A DNA stretch of 64,000 bases from Aureisphaera galaxeae (GTDB lineage Bacteria > Bacteroidota > Bacteroidia > Flavobacteriales > Flavobacteriaceae): contig NZ_JAQQTF010000006.1 of assembly GCF_028561275.1 (NCBI RefSeq), positions 553,065-617,064 on the forward strand, read 5' to 3'. A program made the translations under genes and the position numbers. This document shows positions 54,234-61,767 of this stretch, in pieces; within the stretch, counting starts at the first letter, position 1; each line of letters opens with the position of its first letter. The notes beneath the pieces were generated by a model. That model was not told the origin of the DNA. It did not search any database and was given only the letters and a program-made list of their open reading frames with translations.

Positions 54234-55000
54234 TCCCAACTTCCTTTAAAAACTTGTTTGGCAGGTCCCTTCAACCAAATATTTTCGTAATGACCATTTT
54301 GCTTTTCAAATGAAACTTCCAAAGTACCCCCTGGAGTTTCAATGGTCACTGCCTCTCCCGCCTTTCCCCAGGCATGCATCGCAATGGCAACCGCCGTCAC
54401 TCCCGTACCACAGGAAAGGGTCTCATCTTCCACTCCACGTTCGTAAGTCCTCACGGAAAAGGTATTTTTCGCCAAGGGCTCCACAAAATTCACATTGGCC
54501 CCGGCTTCTCCATATACGTCGTTACGAATGCTTCTTCCTTCAGAAAAGACATTGTAGTCCTTCAAGCCTTCCACTTGGGTCACATGATGGGGTGAACCGG
54601 TATCGAGAAAGATACTATCTTCTTTTTCGGTAAGCCCTTCCACATTGGTCATCTTCAGGGACACGATATCCCCTTCAATTGTGGCCTCATGCCATCCGTC
54701 GATAGCCGTAAAGGTGGCTTCGTCTTCAACAATACCCAAAAAACGGGCAAAATGTACGATACAGCGTCCTCCATTGCCACACATGGAACTTTCCCTTCCG
54801 TCGGCATTATAGTACACCATTTTGAAATGCGCCTCAGCGTCAGGCTCCAAAAGGATTAAACCATCGGCTCCTATGCCAAATTTTCGGTCACAGAGCAGCT
54901 TCACCAGATCGGTATTATTTTTGTTGAAATGTAAGTCCCTGTTGTCAATTAAGACAAAATCATTACCTGTTCCTTGATATTTGTAGAATGGGATCGCCAT
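54230..55000 (-). CDS. dapF: diaminopimelate epimerase
   Basis: 256-residue PLP-independent racemase converting LL- to meso-diaminopimelate for lysine and peptidoglycan. The two catalytic cysteines are in SSMCGNGGRC (about residue 77) and TLSCGTGVTAVA (about 202). The N-terminal KYQGTGNDFVLIDNRD is a family signature. Length is normal and the start at 55000 (MAIPFYKYQGTGNDF) is preferred to an upstream in-frame TTG. First gene of the operon with GNAT and mltG, with a TAnnTTTG box close to the ATG. Confidence 0.96.
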   Translation of the reverse strand: MAIPFYKYQGTGNDFVLIDNRDLHFNKNNTDLVKLLCDRKFGIGADGLILLEPDAEAHFKMVYYNADGRESSMCGNGGRCIVHFARFLGIVEDEATFTAIDGWHEATIEGDIVSLKMTNVEGLTEKEDSIFLDTGSPHHVTQVEGLKDYNVFSEGRSIRNDVYGEAGANVNFVEPLAKNTFSVRTYERGVEDETLSCGTGVTAVAIAMHAWGKAGEAVTIETPGGTLEVSFEKQNGHYENIWLKGPAKQVFKGSWE

Positions 55001-55009
55001 AGTAGGTGA

Positions 55010-55017
55010 CAAAGTTA
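55010..55017 (-). promoter_or_regulatory. promoter of dapF-GNAT-mltG
   Basis: Minus strand TAACTTTG (TAnnTTTG), ending 9 nt before the dapF ATG. Confidence 0.6.
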
Positions 55018-55138
55018 AAAAAACAAGGGACTTGAAGGCGGATAATTAAGGTGTTAAATACACGTTAATTATGAAACCCTTAGACAATAGGTAAGTCTTT
55101 AGATTGTTAATTTGAGTGTAATTTAATTGAATCTATCT

Positions 55139-56536
55139 ATGACACAAACAGTTCGTTTATTTGCAGTGGCGTTGGCGGCAGGTGCCATCACGCTTGGAGG
55201 CTACAAACTCTTTGTTGAAGATACCCCCCAAATAGCGGTAACCCAGCAGGAAGCCACCCCATCATTCATTCCGACCACATTCAATACGGAAACGGGCAGC
55301 AATGAGCCCATTAATTTCACCGAAGCAGCCGAAAAAACGGTACATGCCGTAGTGCACGTTAAAAATACGACCATGAGCAAAGGTCCTACCAGTATGCGTG
55401 ACTTTTTCTTTGGCGGTGGAAGTTCCCGTCCCTTGATTGGAACGGGAAGTGGAGTCATCATTTCTCCCGATGGATATATCATTACCAACAATCACGTGAT
55501 CGAGAATTCGACCGAATTGGAGGTAACCCTTAACAACAATAAAAGCTTCGAGGCCGAATTGATTGGGACCGATCCCAAAACCGATATTGCCCTCATTAAA
55601 ATAGAACCAGACGGAAGTCTACCCTTCGTACCCTTTGCCGATTCCAACAATGTAAAGATTGGAGAATGGGTATTGGCCGTAGGAAATCCGTTCAACCTAA
55701 CCTCAACCGTTACAGCGGGAATCGTAAGTGCGAAAGCCCGTGATTTGAATGAATTCGATGCTCAGTCGCAGTCCTTCATCCAAACCGATGCGGCCGTAAA
55801 CCGTGGAAACAGTGGAGGAGCTTTGGTAAACACCCAAGGACAATTGATCGGTATTAACACCGCAATTACTTCTGAAACGGGATCCTATGTTGGATACTCT
55901 TTTGCAGTACCTTCTAACACCGCTCGTAAGATCGTTGAGGATATAATGGAGTATGGAAACGTACAACGCGGTATTTTAGGCATTCAAGGCGGTGGATTGA
56001 ATTCCGCCCGTGCCGAATACTATGGCATCGATGAAACCGAAGGTGTATATGTAGCAGCCATTGAAGAAGGCAGTGGTGCCGATAAAGGAGGTATCCAAGA
56101 AGGGGATGTAATTAAACAAATCGACGGTTATAAAATTGCCAAGTTCTCCGACCTTACAGGATACTTAGGTTCCAAGCGCCCTAACGATGTGGTAGATGTT
56201 ACGGTATTGCGTGACGGAAGGCAACGCACCATTCCGGTGACTTTGATCAAGTTGGAAGTATACGAGATTGAAGAACTCGGAATTGAAATAAAGAATGCCA
56301 GCGAAAAAGAATTGAGACGCCGTGACCTCGAAGAAGGTGTGAAGATCAATCGAATCATTAGCGAAGACATGTCGCGTTATGACTTGGACGGCGCTATGAT
56401 CATTAAAATAAATGACATCAAAGTTTCCAATATCGACGATGCGAAGCGCATCATGAGGAATCGCGATTACGACGATCCTATTAAGATGACCTTCGTGGAT
56501 CGTGATGGAAAACTAAACTCGTTCATCTTCAGATAG
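55139..56536 (+). CDS. HtrA/DegP-type periplasmic serine protease
   Basis: 465-residue exported protease/chaperone of the Deg family that removes misfolded envelope proteins. The N-terminal hydrophobic segment (VRLFAVALAAGAITLGG) is a signal or anchor. The trypsin-like triad is H119 (ITNNHVIE), D149 (TDIALIKI) and S225 (RGNSGGAL). A PDZ domain follows (RGILGIQGGGL, EGSGADKGGIQEGDVIKQIDG), and a second shorter PDZ-like region is at the C-terminus. ATG at 55139 is preferred to an in-frame TTG at 55127. It is monocistronic. Envelope stress regulation would be expected, but no clear element is seen. Confidence 0.95.
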   Translation: MTQTVRLFAVALAAGAITLGGYKLFVEDTPQIAVTQQEATPSFIPTTFNTETGSNEPINFTEAAEKTVHAVVHVKNTTMSKGPTSMRDFFFGGGSSRPLIGTGSGVIISPDGYIITNNHVIENSTELEVTLNNNKSFEAELIGTDPKTDIALIKIEPDGSLPFVPFADSNNVKIGEWVLAVGNPFNLTSTVTAGIVSAKARDLNEFDAQSQSFIQTDAAVNRGNSGGALVNTQGQLIGINTAITSETGSYVGYSFAVPSNTARKIVEDIMEYGNVQRGILGIQGGGLNSARAEYYGIDETEGVYVAAIEEGSGADKGGIQEGDVIKQIDGYKIAKFSDLTGYLGSKRPNDVVDVTVLRDGRQRTIPVTLIKLEVYEIEELGIEIKNASEKELRRRDLEEGVKINRIISEDMSRYDLDGAMIIKINDIKVSNIDDAKRIMRNRDYDDPIKMTFVDRDGKLNSFIFR

Positions 56537-56614
56537 ACAGGTAGTTTTTCTTGAAGAGGTGGCCCGTTATAGTGTATTCTGTAACGGGTCATTATTTTTT
56601 GCCAATATGCTTCC

Positions 56615-56641
56615 CGAAAACGTTTTAGTTTTCTACTTTTG
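56615..56641 (+). promoter_or_regulatory. promoter of GAPDH gene with AAAACGTTTT palindrome
   Basis: TACTTTTG (56634-56641) matches TAnnTTTG. Directly upstream, AAAACGTTTT (56617-56626) with partly symmetric flanks resembles the 16-bp palindrome at 41576-41591. The leader to the ATG at 56701 is about 55 bases. Confidence 0.6.
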
Positions 56642-56700
56642 CAAAAAATTTAAAACCCTACTTTCTGAGCTATCAGGAAGCCCTAAAAAACAACATAACT

Positions 56701-58146
56701 ATGAGTTTTGATGAAGTGTATGAAAAAGAGCTTTCTTTTCAGACCGACCGCCGCAAGGCCACTGTCGAGTTTATTAAAATCGTAAGTGACCTTTGGTACG
56801 ACAAATCGATCGAGTTGGTGCTGTTCCGCAATCAACTGATTGACAGAAACGTGAGTGAAATCCTAAACCTTCATGAATACGCCGGGGAGTTTGTTCAGAA
56901 GCCGATTTCTATTTTCGATAGTGTTGAGATTGCACAAGCCATCAAAACCCTAGACTTCCCTCCTGCCAAGTTGGACATCGGGAAATTGACCTACGAATAC
57001 CACTTGGAGGACAACCAATATCCAGATGCGGTTTCTTTTGTAAGCCATAAGCTAAAGGACGCTAACAACCACAAGAACATTCAGCCAAAAGACGTAGTGC
57101 TTTACGGATTTGGACGTATTGGTCGTCTATTGGCCCGTGAGTTGATGTCCCGTACTGGAAAAGGGAACCAAATGCGTTTGCGTGCCATCGTAACCCGCGG
57201 TGCCATTAACCAAACAATTTTGGAAAAGCGTGCTTCCTTATTGCAATATGATTCTGTTCACGGTGACTTCCCAGGAACTGTTGGTATCGATGTAGAGAAC
57301 AACGCTTTGATCATCAATGGAACTACCGTACACATTATTTCTGCGAATCAGCCAGAAGATGTAGATTACACACAATATGGAATCGAAGATGCATTGGTCA
57401 TCGATAACACCGGAGCCTTCCGTGATAAGGAAGCTTTAAGCCGTCACTTGGTAAAAGGAGCTTCTCAAGTGTTGTTAACGGCTCCTGGAAAAGGAGTACC
57501 GAATATCGTTCACGGAGTAAACCACTTGGAGAACGATCCTAAAGACATGAACATCTTCTCTGCTGCGTCTTGTACAACCAACGCGATAACGCCAGTATTG
57601 AAAGCCGTAGAAGACAGCTTAGGAGTGGTACAAGGACACTTAGAAACCATCCACGCCTATACCAACGACCAGAACTTGGTAGACAACATGCACAAGAAAT
57701 ACCGTCGTGGTCGTGCTGCTGCCTTGAACATGGTTATTACCGAAACCGGAGCTGGAAAAGCAGTAAGCAAGGCACTACCTTCTTTTGAAGGAAAGTTGAC
57801 TTCAAACGCCATCCGTGTTCCTGTACCGAATGGTTCTTTGGCCATTTTGAAATTGGAATTGGAGAAACCAACCTCCAAAGACGGATTGAACTCCATCATG
57901 AAGAAATATGCCTTGGAAGGGGATTTGGTAGAGCAGATTAAGTACAGCTTAAACAACGAATTGGTATCCAGTGATATCGTTGGTTCTTCTGCCCCATCCA
58001 TTTTCGACAGCAATGCGACCATCGTAACGGCAGACGGAAGAAACGCCGTGCTATACGTTTGGTATGATAATGAATATGGATACAGCCATCAGGTAATCCG
58101 CTTGGCGAAGTACATTAGTAACGTACGAAGGTACACGTATTACTAG
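56701..58146 (+). CDS. gap: glyceraldehyde-3-phosphate dehydrogenase, long form
   Basis: 481-residue glycolytic enzyme. The dehydrogenase proper begins near residue 132 with the Rossmann motif LYGFGRIGRLLAREL. The nucleophile is C291 in AASCTTNAITP, followed by the catalytic His in TIHAYTNDQNL and the C-terminal YDNEYGYSHQVIRL. It carries an N-terminal extension of about 130 residues, mostly helical, not found in the E. coli enzyme but seen in Bacteroidota long-form GAPDHs. The role of the extension is unknown. Codon use is strongly uniform (TTG-AAG, GGA, GTA), suggesting high expression. The promoter has a palindromic site. Confidence 0.95.
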   Translation: MSFDEVYEKELSFQTDRRKATVEFIKIVSDLWYDKSIELVLFRNQLIDRNVSEILNLHEYAGEFVQKPISIFDSVEIAQAIKTLDFPPAKLDIGKLTYEYHLEDNQYPDAVSFVSHKLKDANNHKNIQPKDVVLYGFGRIGRLLARELMSRTGKGNQMRLRAIVTRGAINQTILEKRASLLQYDSVHGDFPGTVGIDVENNALIINGTTVHIISANQPEDVDYTQYGIEDALVIDNTGAFRDKEALSRHLVKGASQVLLTAPGKGVPNIVHGVNHLENDPKDMNIFSAASCTTNAITPVLKAVEDSLGVVQGHLETIHAYTNDQNLVDNMHKKYRRGRAAALNMVITETGAGKAVSKALPSFEGKLTSNAIRVPVPNGSLAILKLELEKPTSKDGLNSIMKKYALEGDLVEQIKYSLNNELVSSDIVGSSAPSIFDSNATIVTADGRNAVLYVWYDNEYGYSHQVIRLAKYISNVRRYTYY

Positions 58147-58170
58147 AAATATATCAAGATACTTGAAAAG

Positions 58171-58197
58171 ACCGCTGATAACTCAGCGGTTTTTTTT
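58171..58197 (+). terminator. terminator of GAPDH gene
   Basis: ACCGCTGA / TCAGCGGT perfect stem, TAAC loop, T7 run; 25 bases after the stop codon. Confidence 0.92.
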
Positions 58198-58223
58198 ATC
58201 ATTGAATTCATTTAAAAAATCAT

Positions 58224-59186
58224 ATGAAATACAAATTACTTTTTGCTCTCTTACTGGGAAGTTTGGGATTAGAGGCGCAGGACATAACCAGCGATCTGGT
58301 GTTACAACTCAACTTTAGCAACGAAATAACGGATATTACTGAAAATGTTACTCCTATCCCTTCAGGGCTTGAGACCTTTGTGGAAGATAGAGACGGCAAT
58401 GCTGCCTGTGCAGTTAGTTTTTCGGGCAGTGCAAATGAATATATTATTATACCCGGAACGGCAGACAATGGTTTTGTACAAGGTGATGAGGTAACGGTAA
58501 GTTTATGGTTTAAAATGAACAATGTTGATCCAGCAAATTATGAGACACTATTCATAAAAGGAAATTCTACTACATCTGGATTTGAAATGGCACTTTTCGA
58601 TTTAAATACCCCCGTTATCGGAGACATTACCAATGGATTGGGCATTTGGGATTATGACTGGAACTCAGATCCTGACCTGCCAACAGATATTACAAATTGG
58701 CATCATTTTGTCATGGTAATTAGCAATACTTCCGTAAAGCTATACAGGGACAATATATTGCGAAACACTTACGATTACACAGGCGATGGTTTCAATATTG
58801 GCACTAACATCTTAAACTACCAAATTGGGCGTTATTTTATTGGTGCTGTGGATGACATACGGGCGTATCGGAGGGCATTAACAGCAGACGAAGTTTCCTT
58901 GTTGTACAACCTCGACGGAAACTGTTCTACCCTATCTTCTGGGGATCCATTAAATGTAAACAACGTAGTAATTGTGGAACACGATGGTCTTGTTTCCCTT
59001 AAAAATCTGCCAAAAGAAAATGTCTTTGTTTCGGTTTATGAAATTACTGGAAAAGAAGTTTTCAGTTCCAATTCCATGAACACAGAAAATAACTCGATCG
59101 ATTTTTCAAACCTCCAATCGGGCTTATATATATTGAGTATTAACAATCAAGGGAATACGTCCAGCTTTAAATTCATAATTCAATAA
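58224..59186 (+). CDS. secreted LamG-domain protein with T9SS sorting domain
   Basis: 320-residue extracellular protein. The signal peptide is MKYKLLFALLLGSLGLEAQ. Residues about 25-228 form a LamG/concanavalin-A-like jelly-roll (VSLWFKMNNVDP, WHHFVMVISNTSVKLYRDN, IGRYFIGAVDDIRAYRRALT). The C-terminus (about 245-320) is a T9SS sorting domain (VSVYEITGKEVFSSNSM, LQSGLYILSINNQG). It probably binds a carbohydrate or protein at the cell surface or in the medium. It is preceded by a terminator, so it is transcribed separately from GAPDH. Confidence 0.9.
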   Translation: MKYKLLFALLLGSLGLEAQDITSDLVLQLNFSNEITDITENVTPIPSGLETFVEDRDGNAACAVSFSGSANEYIIIPGTADNGFVQGDEVTVSLWFKMNNVDPANYETLFIKGNSTTSGFEMALFDLNTPVIGDITNGLGIWDYDWNSDPDLPTDITNWHHFVMVISNTSVKLYRDNILRNTYDYTGDGFNIGTNILNYQIGRYFIGAVDDIRAYRRALTADEVSLLYNLDGNCSTLSSGDPLNVNNVVIVEHDGLVSLKNLPKENVFVSVYEITGKEVFSSNSMNTENNSIDFSNLQSGLYILSINNQGNTSSFKFIIQ

Positions 59187-59282
59187 TTGGGAAAATCCTT
59201 ACAGGGCCTGAGACGTTATACATACTACTAGTAGTTCTATTCGGGCACCATTGTCTGGTCGAACACCGGTCCATATGTCAGG

Positions 59283-59368
59283 TCGAGCGCAGTCGTTTGT
59301 CTCCTCGAGCGCAGTCGAGAGGTTTATAAAGCTTTACTCTTTAATTGCTAGTTCTCGACTGCGCTCGA
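59283..59368. repeat. TCGAGCGCAGTCG intergenic repeats, direct and inverted
   Basis: TCGAGCGCAGTCG at 59283-59295, TCGAGCGCAGTCGAGAG at 59305-59321, and the inverse CTCGACTGCGCTCGA at 59354-59368. The second and third copies can form a 16-bp hairpin. This element is a familiar dispersed intergenic repeat of flavobacterial genomes. It lies between convergent genes. Confidence 0.8.
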
Positions 59369-59386
59369 ACCGACAGATTATTACAT

Positions 59387-59417
59387 AAAAAACCCCATCC
59401 AGTTGGATGGGGTTTTT
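59387..59417. terminator. bidirectional terminator, LamG / PAS genes
   Basis: AAAAACCCCATCC / GGATGGGGTTTTT perfect 13-bp stem (59388-59400, 59405-59417) with AGTT loop, between two convergent genes. Confidence 0.92.
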
Positions 59418-59439
59418 CATTTCTAGTGCTTATATCTTA

Positions 59440-60006
59440 TTAGCCTACTTTACGTTCTAACGCCAAGTAGTGCGTGGTGCCATTATTGTGCAAGGGGAAT
59501 ATCTTTACCTCACACTCATAGGCTTCACTATCTTTCTTGTAATTCGTAATTACCTCCATAAAAGGCTTGTCCTTTTTCAACTGGGTTTTAATCCTCTCGC
59601 GAATTTCTGGAGAGGTCCCTTGTCCCTGTAAAAATTTAGGGGATTTATTAAGGGCAAAACTTTTAGGATACCCTGTCATGTTCGAAAAGCCATCATTCAC
59701 CCAAATAATCTTTTGTTGATCATCCGTAATTACAATGGCTTCAAATTCGTGAGCCGTAAGAATCGCTTCCAAATCATTTTTCCATTGGTGCTTCTTGGCT
59801 AGGAATTCCACCGCCTTCATATCCGTTGCCTTTTTCGCTTTATGAAGTCTTCTGTAATGATGTTCACTGAAAATGTCCCAGCTCATAAGAGGCATGACCA
59901 TAGCCTTAGAAGGCCCTATCTTATCCTTAACCTCTTCTTGTTCCTCCTTACTTAAAGTAGATAGATAAACGTCCAAACAGGCCATTTCAGAAAGATCGTA
60001 TTTCAT
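59440..60006 (-). CDS. PAS domain protein, LOV-like but lacking the photoactive cysteine
   Basis: 188-residue cytoplasmic protein with a C-terminal PAS domain (about residues 80-188; VITDDQQKIIWVNDGFSNMTGY and a KKDSEAYECEVKIFPL strand pair). The NKSPKFLQGQGTSPE segment aligns with the LOV motif GRNCRFLQG of flavin photoreceptors, but the flavin-binding Cys is replaced by Pro. No kinase or output domain is attached, so it is a single sensor or adaptor module. The N-terminal helical half is a flavobacterial extension. It has its own promoter. Confidence 0.88.
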   Translation of the reverse strand: MKYDLSEMACLDVYLSTLSKEEQEEVKDKIGPSKAMVMPLMSWDIFSEHHYRRLHKAKKATDMKAVEFLAKKHQWKNDLEAILTAHEFEAIVITDDQQKIIWVNDGFSNMTGYPKSFALNKSPKFLQGQGTSPEIRERIKTQLKKDKPFMEVITNYKKDSEAYECEVKIFPLHNNGTTHYLALERKVG

Positions 60007-60034
60007 AGGGTAGCATTTATAGGTTTGTAGTTGT

Positions 60035-60042
60035 CAAAGATA
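60035..60042 (-). promoter_or_regulatory. promoter of PAS gene
   Basis: Minus strand TATCTTTG (TAnnTTTG), 28 bases before the PAS gene start. Confidence 0.6.
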
Positions 60043-60053
60043 TAAGGACTATC

Positions 60054-60272
60054 CTAATCTGGCAAGGGTTGAATATAAAAGCCCTTGAGCGAAACCATTT
60101 CCATAACATCCCGTTCCGAAATGTATTCTGTAGCTTCAATGCGCAATACATTGTCGATGTCTTCCAAGTCTACATTCCACCGAAGGATTTCCACGTTTCT
60201 ATTGAACAATAGCTTTAACGACTTTACTTTCTTCTTCGACTTTATATCCGTTCGAAACACAAGTAGCCCCAT
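60054..60272 (-). CDS. small conserved protein, ferredoxin/HMA-like fold
   Basis: 72-residue protein without signal peptide. Alternation of strand, helix and strand (LVFRTDIKSKKKVKSLKLLF, VEILRWNVDLEDIDNVLRIE, ERDVMEMVSLKGFYIQPLPD) suggests a beta-alpha-beta ferredoxin-like fold similar to heavy-metal-associated domains. The CxxC metal site is missing, so it probably does not bind copper. I recognise it as a common flavobacterial hypothetical. It is third in the sigma-factor operon (60730-61266), 6 bases after the membrane protein gene. Confidence 0.7.
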   Translation of the reverse strand: MGLLVFRTDIKSKKKVKSLKLLFNRNVEILRWNVDLEDIDNVLRIEATEYISERDVMEMVSLKGFYIQPLPD

Positions 60273-60278
60273 AGATGG

Positions 60279-60722
60279 TTATGAATTATCGGGTTCTGAT
60301 TCGTCTAATTTGTTTTCTTCTTTATCTTCTTCGCCTTCTTTGCTTTGTTGGTTCTGGCGTTCTATGTACTTTCTGAAGTACTCATCTCCTTCTTCTTTCC
60401 AAAACTGATCGTAATGCTTCCATTTGGAGAAATCAGTCTTCGACTTCTTCTTGGAATGGTGCTTGGACTTTTTGGAAGAACTCTTCCCTCCAAATCCGCT
60501 ACAACCCAACAAAAGTTTAAAGAGAATGATGAGTCCTACTGCTTGCCAAAAGCTAAGGGTGGTCAATCCGAAAAGTTCGGGCATGAGCCAGTTCCACAAT
60601 CGCATTACGATATAAGCGAACAGTGTGGCGAGTCCGGCGATGAAGATTCCCCCGAAAATGATCGTTCCTATGATCTCAGCGGGCGACTTTTCCCTGAATT
60701 TATGGGTGAAAAAATTTGTCAT
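60279..60722 (-). CDS. small membrane protein with charged tail
   Basis: 147-residue protein of unknown function. Two hydrophobic segments (about residues 16-41, IIGTIIFGGIFIAGLATLFAYI region, and 55-72, FWQAVGLIILFKLLLG) are followed by a lysine-rich then glutamate-rich cytosolic tail. Its position immediately after an ECF-like sigma gene (7 bases) is where an anti-sigma factor would be expected, and it may play that part, although no known anti-sigma domain is visible. This is inference. Confidence 0.7.
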   Translation of the reverse strand: MTNFFTHKFREKSPAEIIGTIIFGGIFIAGLATLFAYIVMRLWNWLMPELFGLTTLSFWQAVGLIILFKLLLGCSGFGGKSSSKKSKHHSKKKSKTDFSKWKHYDQFWKEEGDEYFRKYIERQNQQSKEGEEDKEENKLDESEPDNS

Positions 60723-60729
60723 GATCTAT

Positions 60730-61266
60730 CTATTTATGTTTTTTAAATTCTTGTTCTATTTCTTTGTATAAGATCCCTATGGCTCTATGCCTTCGGGACA
60801 TGAGCGTTCCTTCGGGAATGCCTGTTTCTTTTGAAATTTCCTTATAGGTGTACCCCTCAAAGTCGACCGCAATGATGATACTGCGATAGGCAGGTTTTAG
60901 CCGTTCTATACAGACCTTAAGGACTGCGATCATCTCGTCCGATGTATACCGATTGGTCGGTGCACCGACCATTTCGGTCAACTCCAATAGTGCATGCTCT
61001 ACGTCTACGGAATCGGTTCGTGGTTTGGTTCTCATGAGATCGATGATCCGGTTTTTCAACGATCTGTAGACAAACCCGGCCACATTGTGGATGGGAGCGT
61101 ACCGGTCTGCTCCCGAAAATAGTTTCAACGCCACATCCTGTACAATGTCCTCTGCATTGCTATCGATGGTGTCACTTATTTTGGCATTTACATACCCTTT
61201 GAGGGATTGGTACTCCTTGCCGAAAAAGTCGCTTAGTTTTTTACTATTTTCTGATTCCGATTCCAT
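60730..61266 (-). CDS. sigma-70 family (ECF-like) RNA polymerase sigma factor
   Basis: 178-residue sigma factor. Region 2 is at about residues 15-75 (FGKEYQSLKGYVNAKISD, AEDIVQDVALKLF, VAGFVYRSLKNRIIDLMR). Region 4 is at about 110-165, with AYRSIIIAVDFEGYTYKEIS and GIPEGTLMSRRHRAIGIL. It lacks any fused domain. ATG at 61266 (MESESENSK) is preferred to an in-frame TTG at 61281. First of a three-gene operon with a membrane protein and a small ferredoxin-like protein, which suggests a compact signalling unit. Confidence 0.9.
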   Translation of the reverse strand: MESESENSKKLSDFFGKEYQSLKGYVNAKISDTIDSNAEDIVQDVALKLFSGADRYAPIHNVAGFVYRSLKNRIIDLMRTKPRTDSVDVEHALLELTEMVGAPTNRYTSDEMIAVLKVCIERLKPAYRSIIIAVDFEGYTYKEISKETGIPEGTLMSRRHRAIGILYKEIEQEFKKHK

Positions 61267-61417
61267 GTACACCTTTTGCAAAGGGCTTTCGATTAAAAAG
61301 ACGAAGCTTTTTTAATCTATTGCATTTTTGGGGAATATTTTTTGAAAAATATAAAGGTAGTCCAAAGTCAATTTCCCAGCGATTGAAAAAAAAAGTAGCA
61401 TACCTCCCTATTTTTAA

Positions 61418-61425
61418 TACATTTG
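61418..61425 (+). promoter_or_regulatory. promoter of EF-G paralogue leader
   Basis: TACATTTG (TAnnTTTG), 22 bases before a 29-codon ORF and about 360 bases before the EF-G gene. No clear -33 element. Confidence 0.55.
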
Positions 61426-61447
61426 CAACGATTTAGCATTTTTTGAA

Positions 61448-61537
61448 ATGAGACTATTTACAAAACATATGAATGTAACTGCCTTAAACGGAGCTATAAG
61501 AGCTGTGTATTTTGGTAGTACCGAAATGCAGATCTAA
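61448..61537 (+). CDS. 29-residue leader peptide (putative)
   Basis: ATG-to-TAA ORF in the EF-G leader, product MRLFTKHMNVTALNGAIRA followed by ten residues ending in MQI. It lies between a TAnnTTTG box and a terminator hairpin that starts 29 bases after its stop. The position and size resemble regulatory leader peptides of translation-responsive attenuators, such as the tet(M) leader. No homology is claimed. Confidence 0.5.
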   Translation: MRLFTKHMNVTALNGAIRAVYFGSTEMQI

Positions 61538-61566
61538 ACGACGAATCATCTTTATAACATAGATAG

Positions 61567-61592
61567 AGCCTCTCGTTTAGAGAGGCTTTTTT
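61567..61592 (+). terminator. leader terminator 1
   Basis: AGCCTCTC / GAGAGGCT 8-bp stem (61567-61574, 61580-61587), GTTTA loop, T6 ending at 61592. Confidence 0.85.
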
Positions 61593-61650
61593 GTGCTACC
61601 TATTTTCCGGAAACCCTTATTTAATTTATTTCAAAGACAATTAAAACATC

Positions 61651-61710
61651 ATGTTAAAGCTACTATTCTCAATACTAATTTTTTCAATCCGAAACATTCG
61701 GGAGAGGTAG
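61651..61710 (+). CDS. 19-residue leader peptide (putative)
   Basis: ORF MLKLLFSILIFSIRNIRER between the two terminators. Its last sense codons CGG-GAG-AGG-TAG contain GAGAGG (61702-61707), complementary to CCTCTC in the left arm of terminator 2. Ribosome progress through this ORF could thus decide whether terminator 2 forms. Confidence 0.45.
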   Translation: MLKLLFSILIFSIRNIRER

Positions 61711-61741
61711 CTATTGTCTTTAATTAACCCACTTATTTGCA

Positions 61742-61767
61742 AGCCTCTCTTCCCGAGAGGCTTTTTT
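61742..61767 (+). terminator. leader terminator 2
   Basis: AGCCTCTC / GAGAGGCT stem (61742-61749, 61755-61762), the same arms as terminator 1, TTCCC loop, T6 run. It ends 21 bases before the EF-G start codon. Confidence 0.85.
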
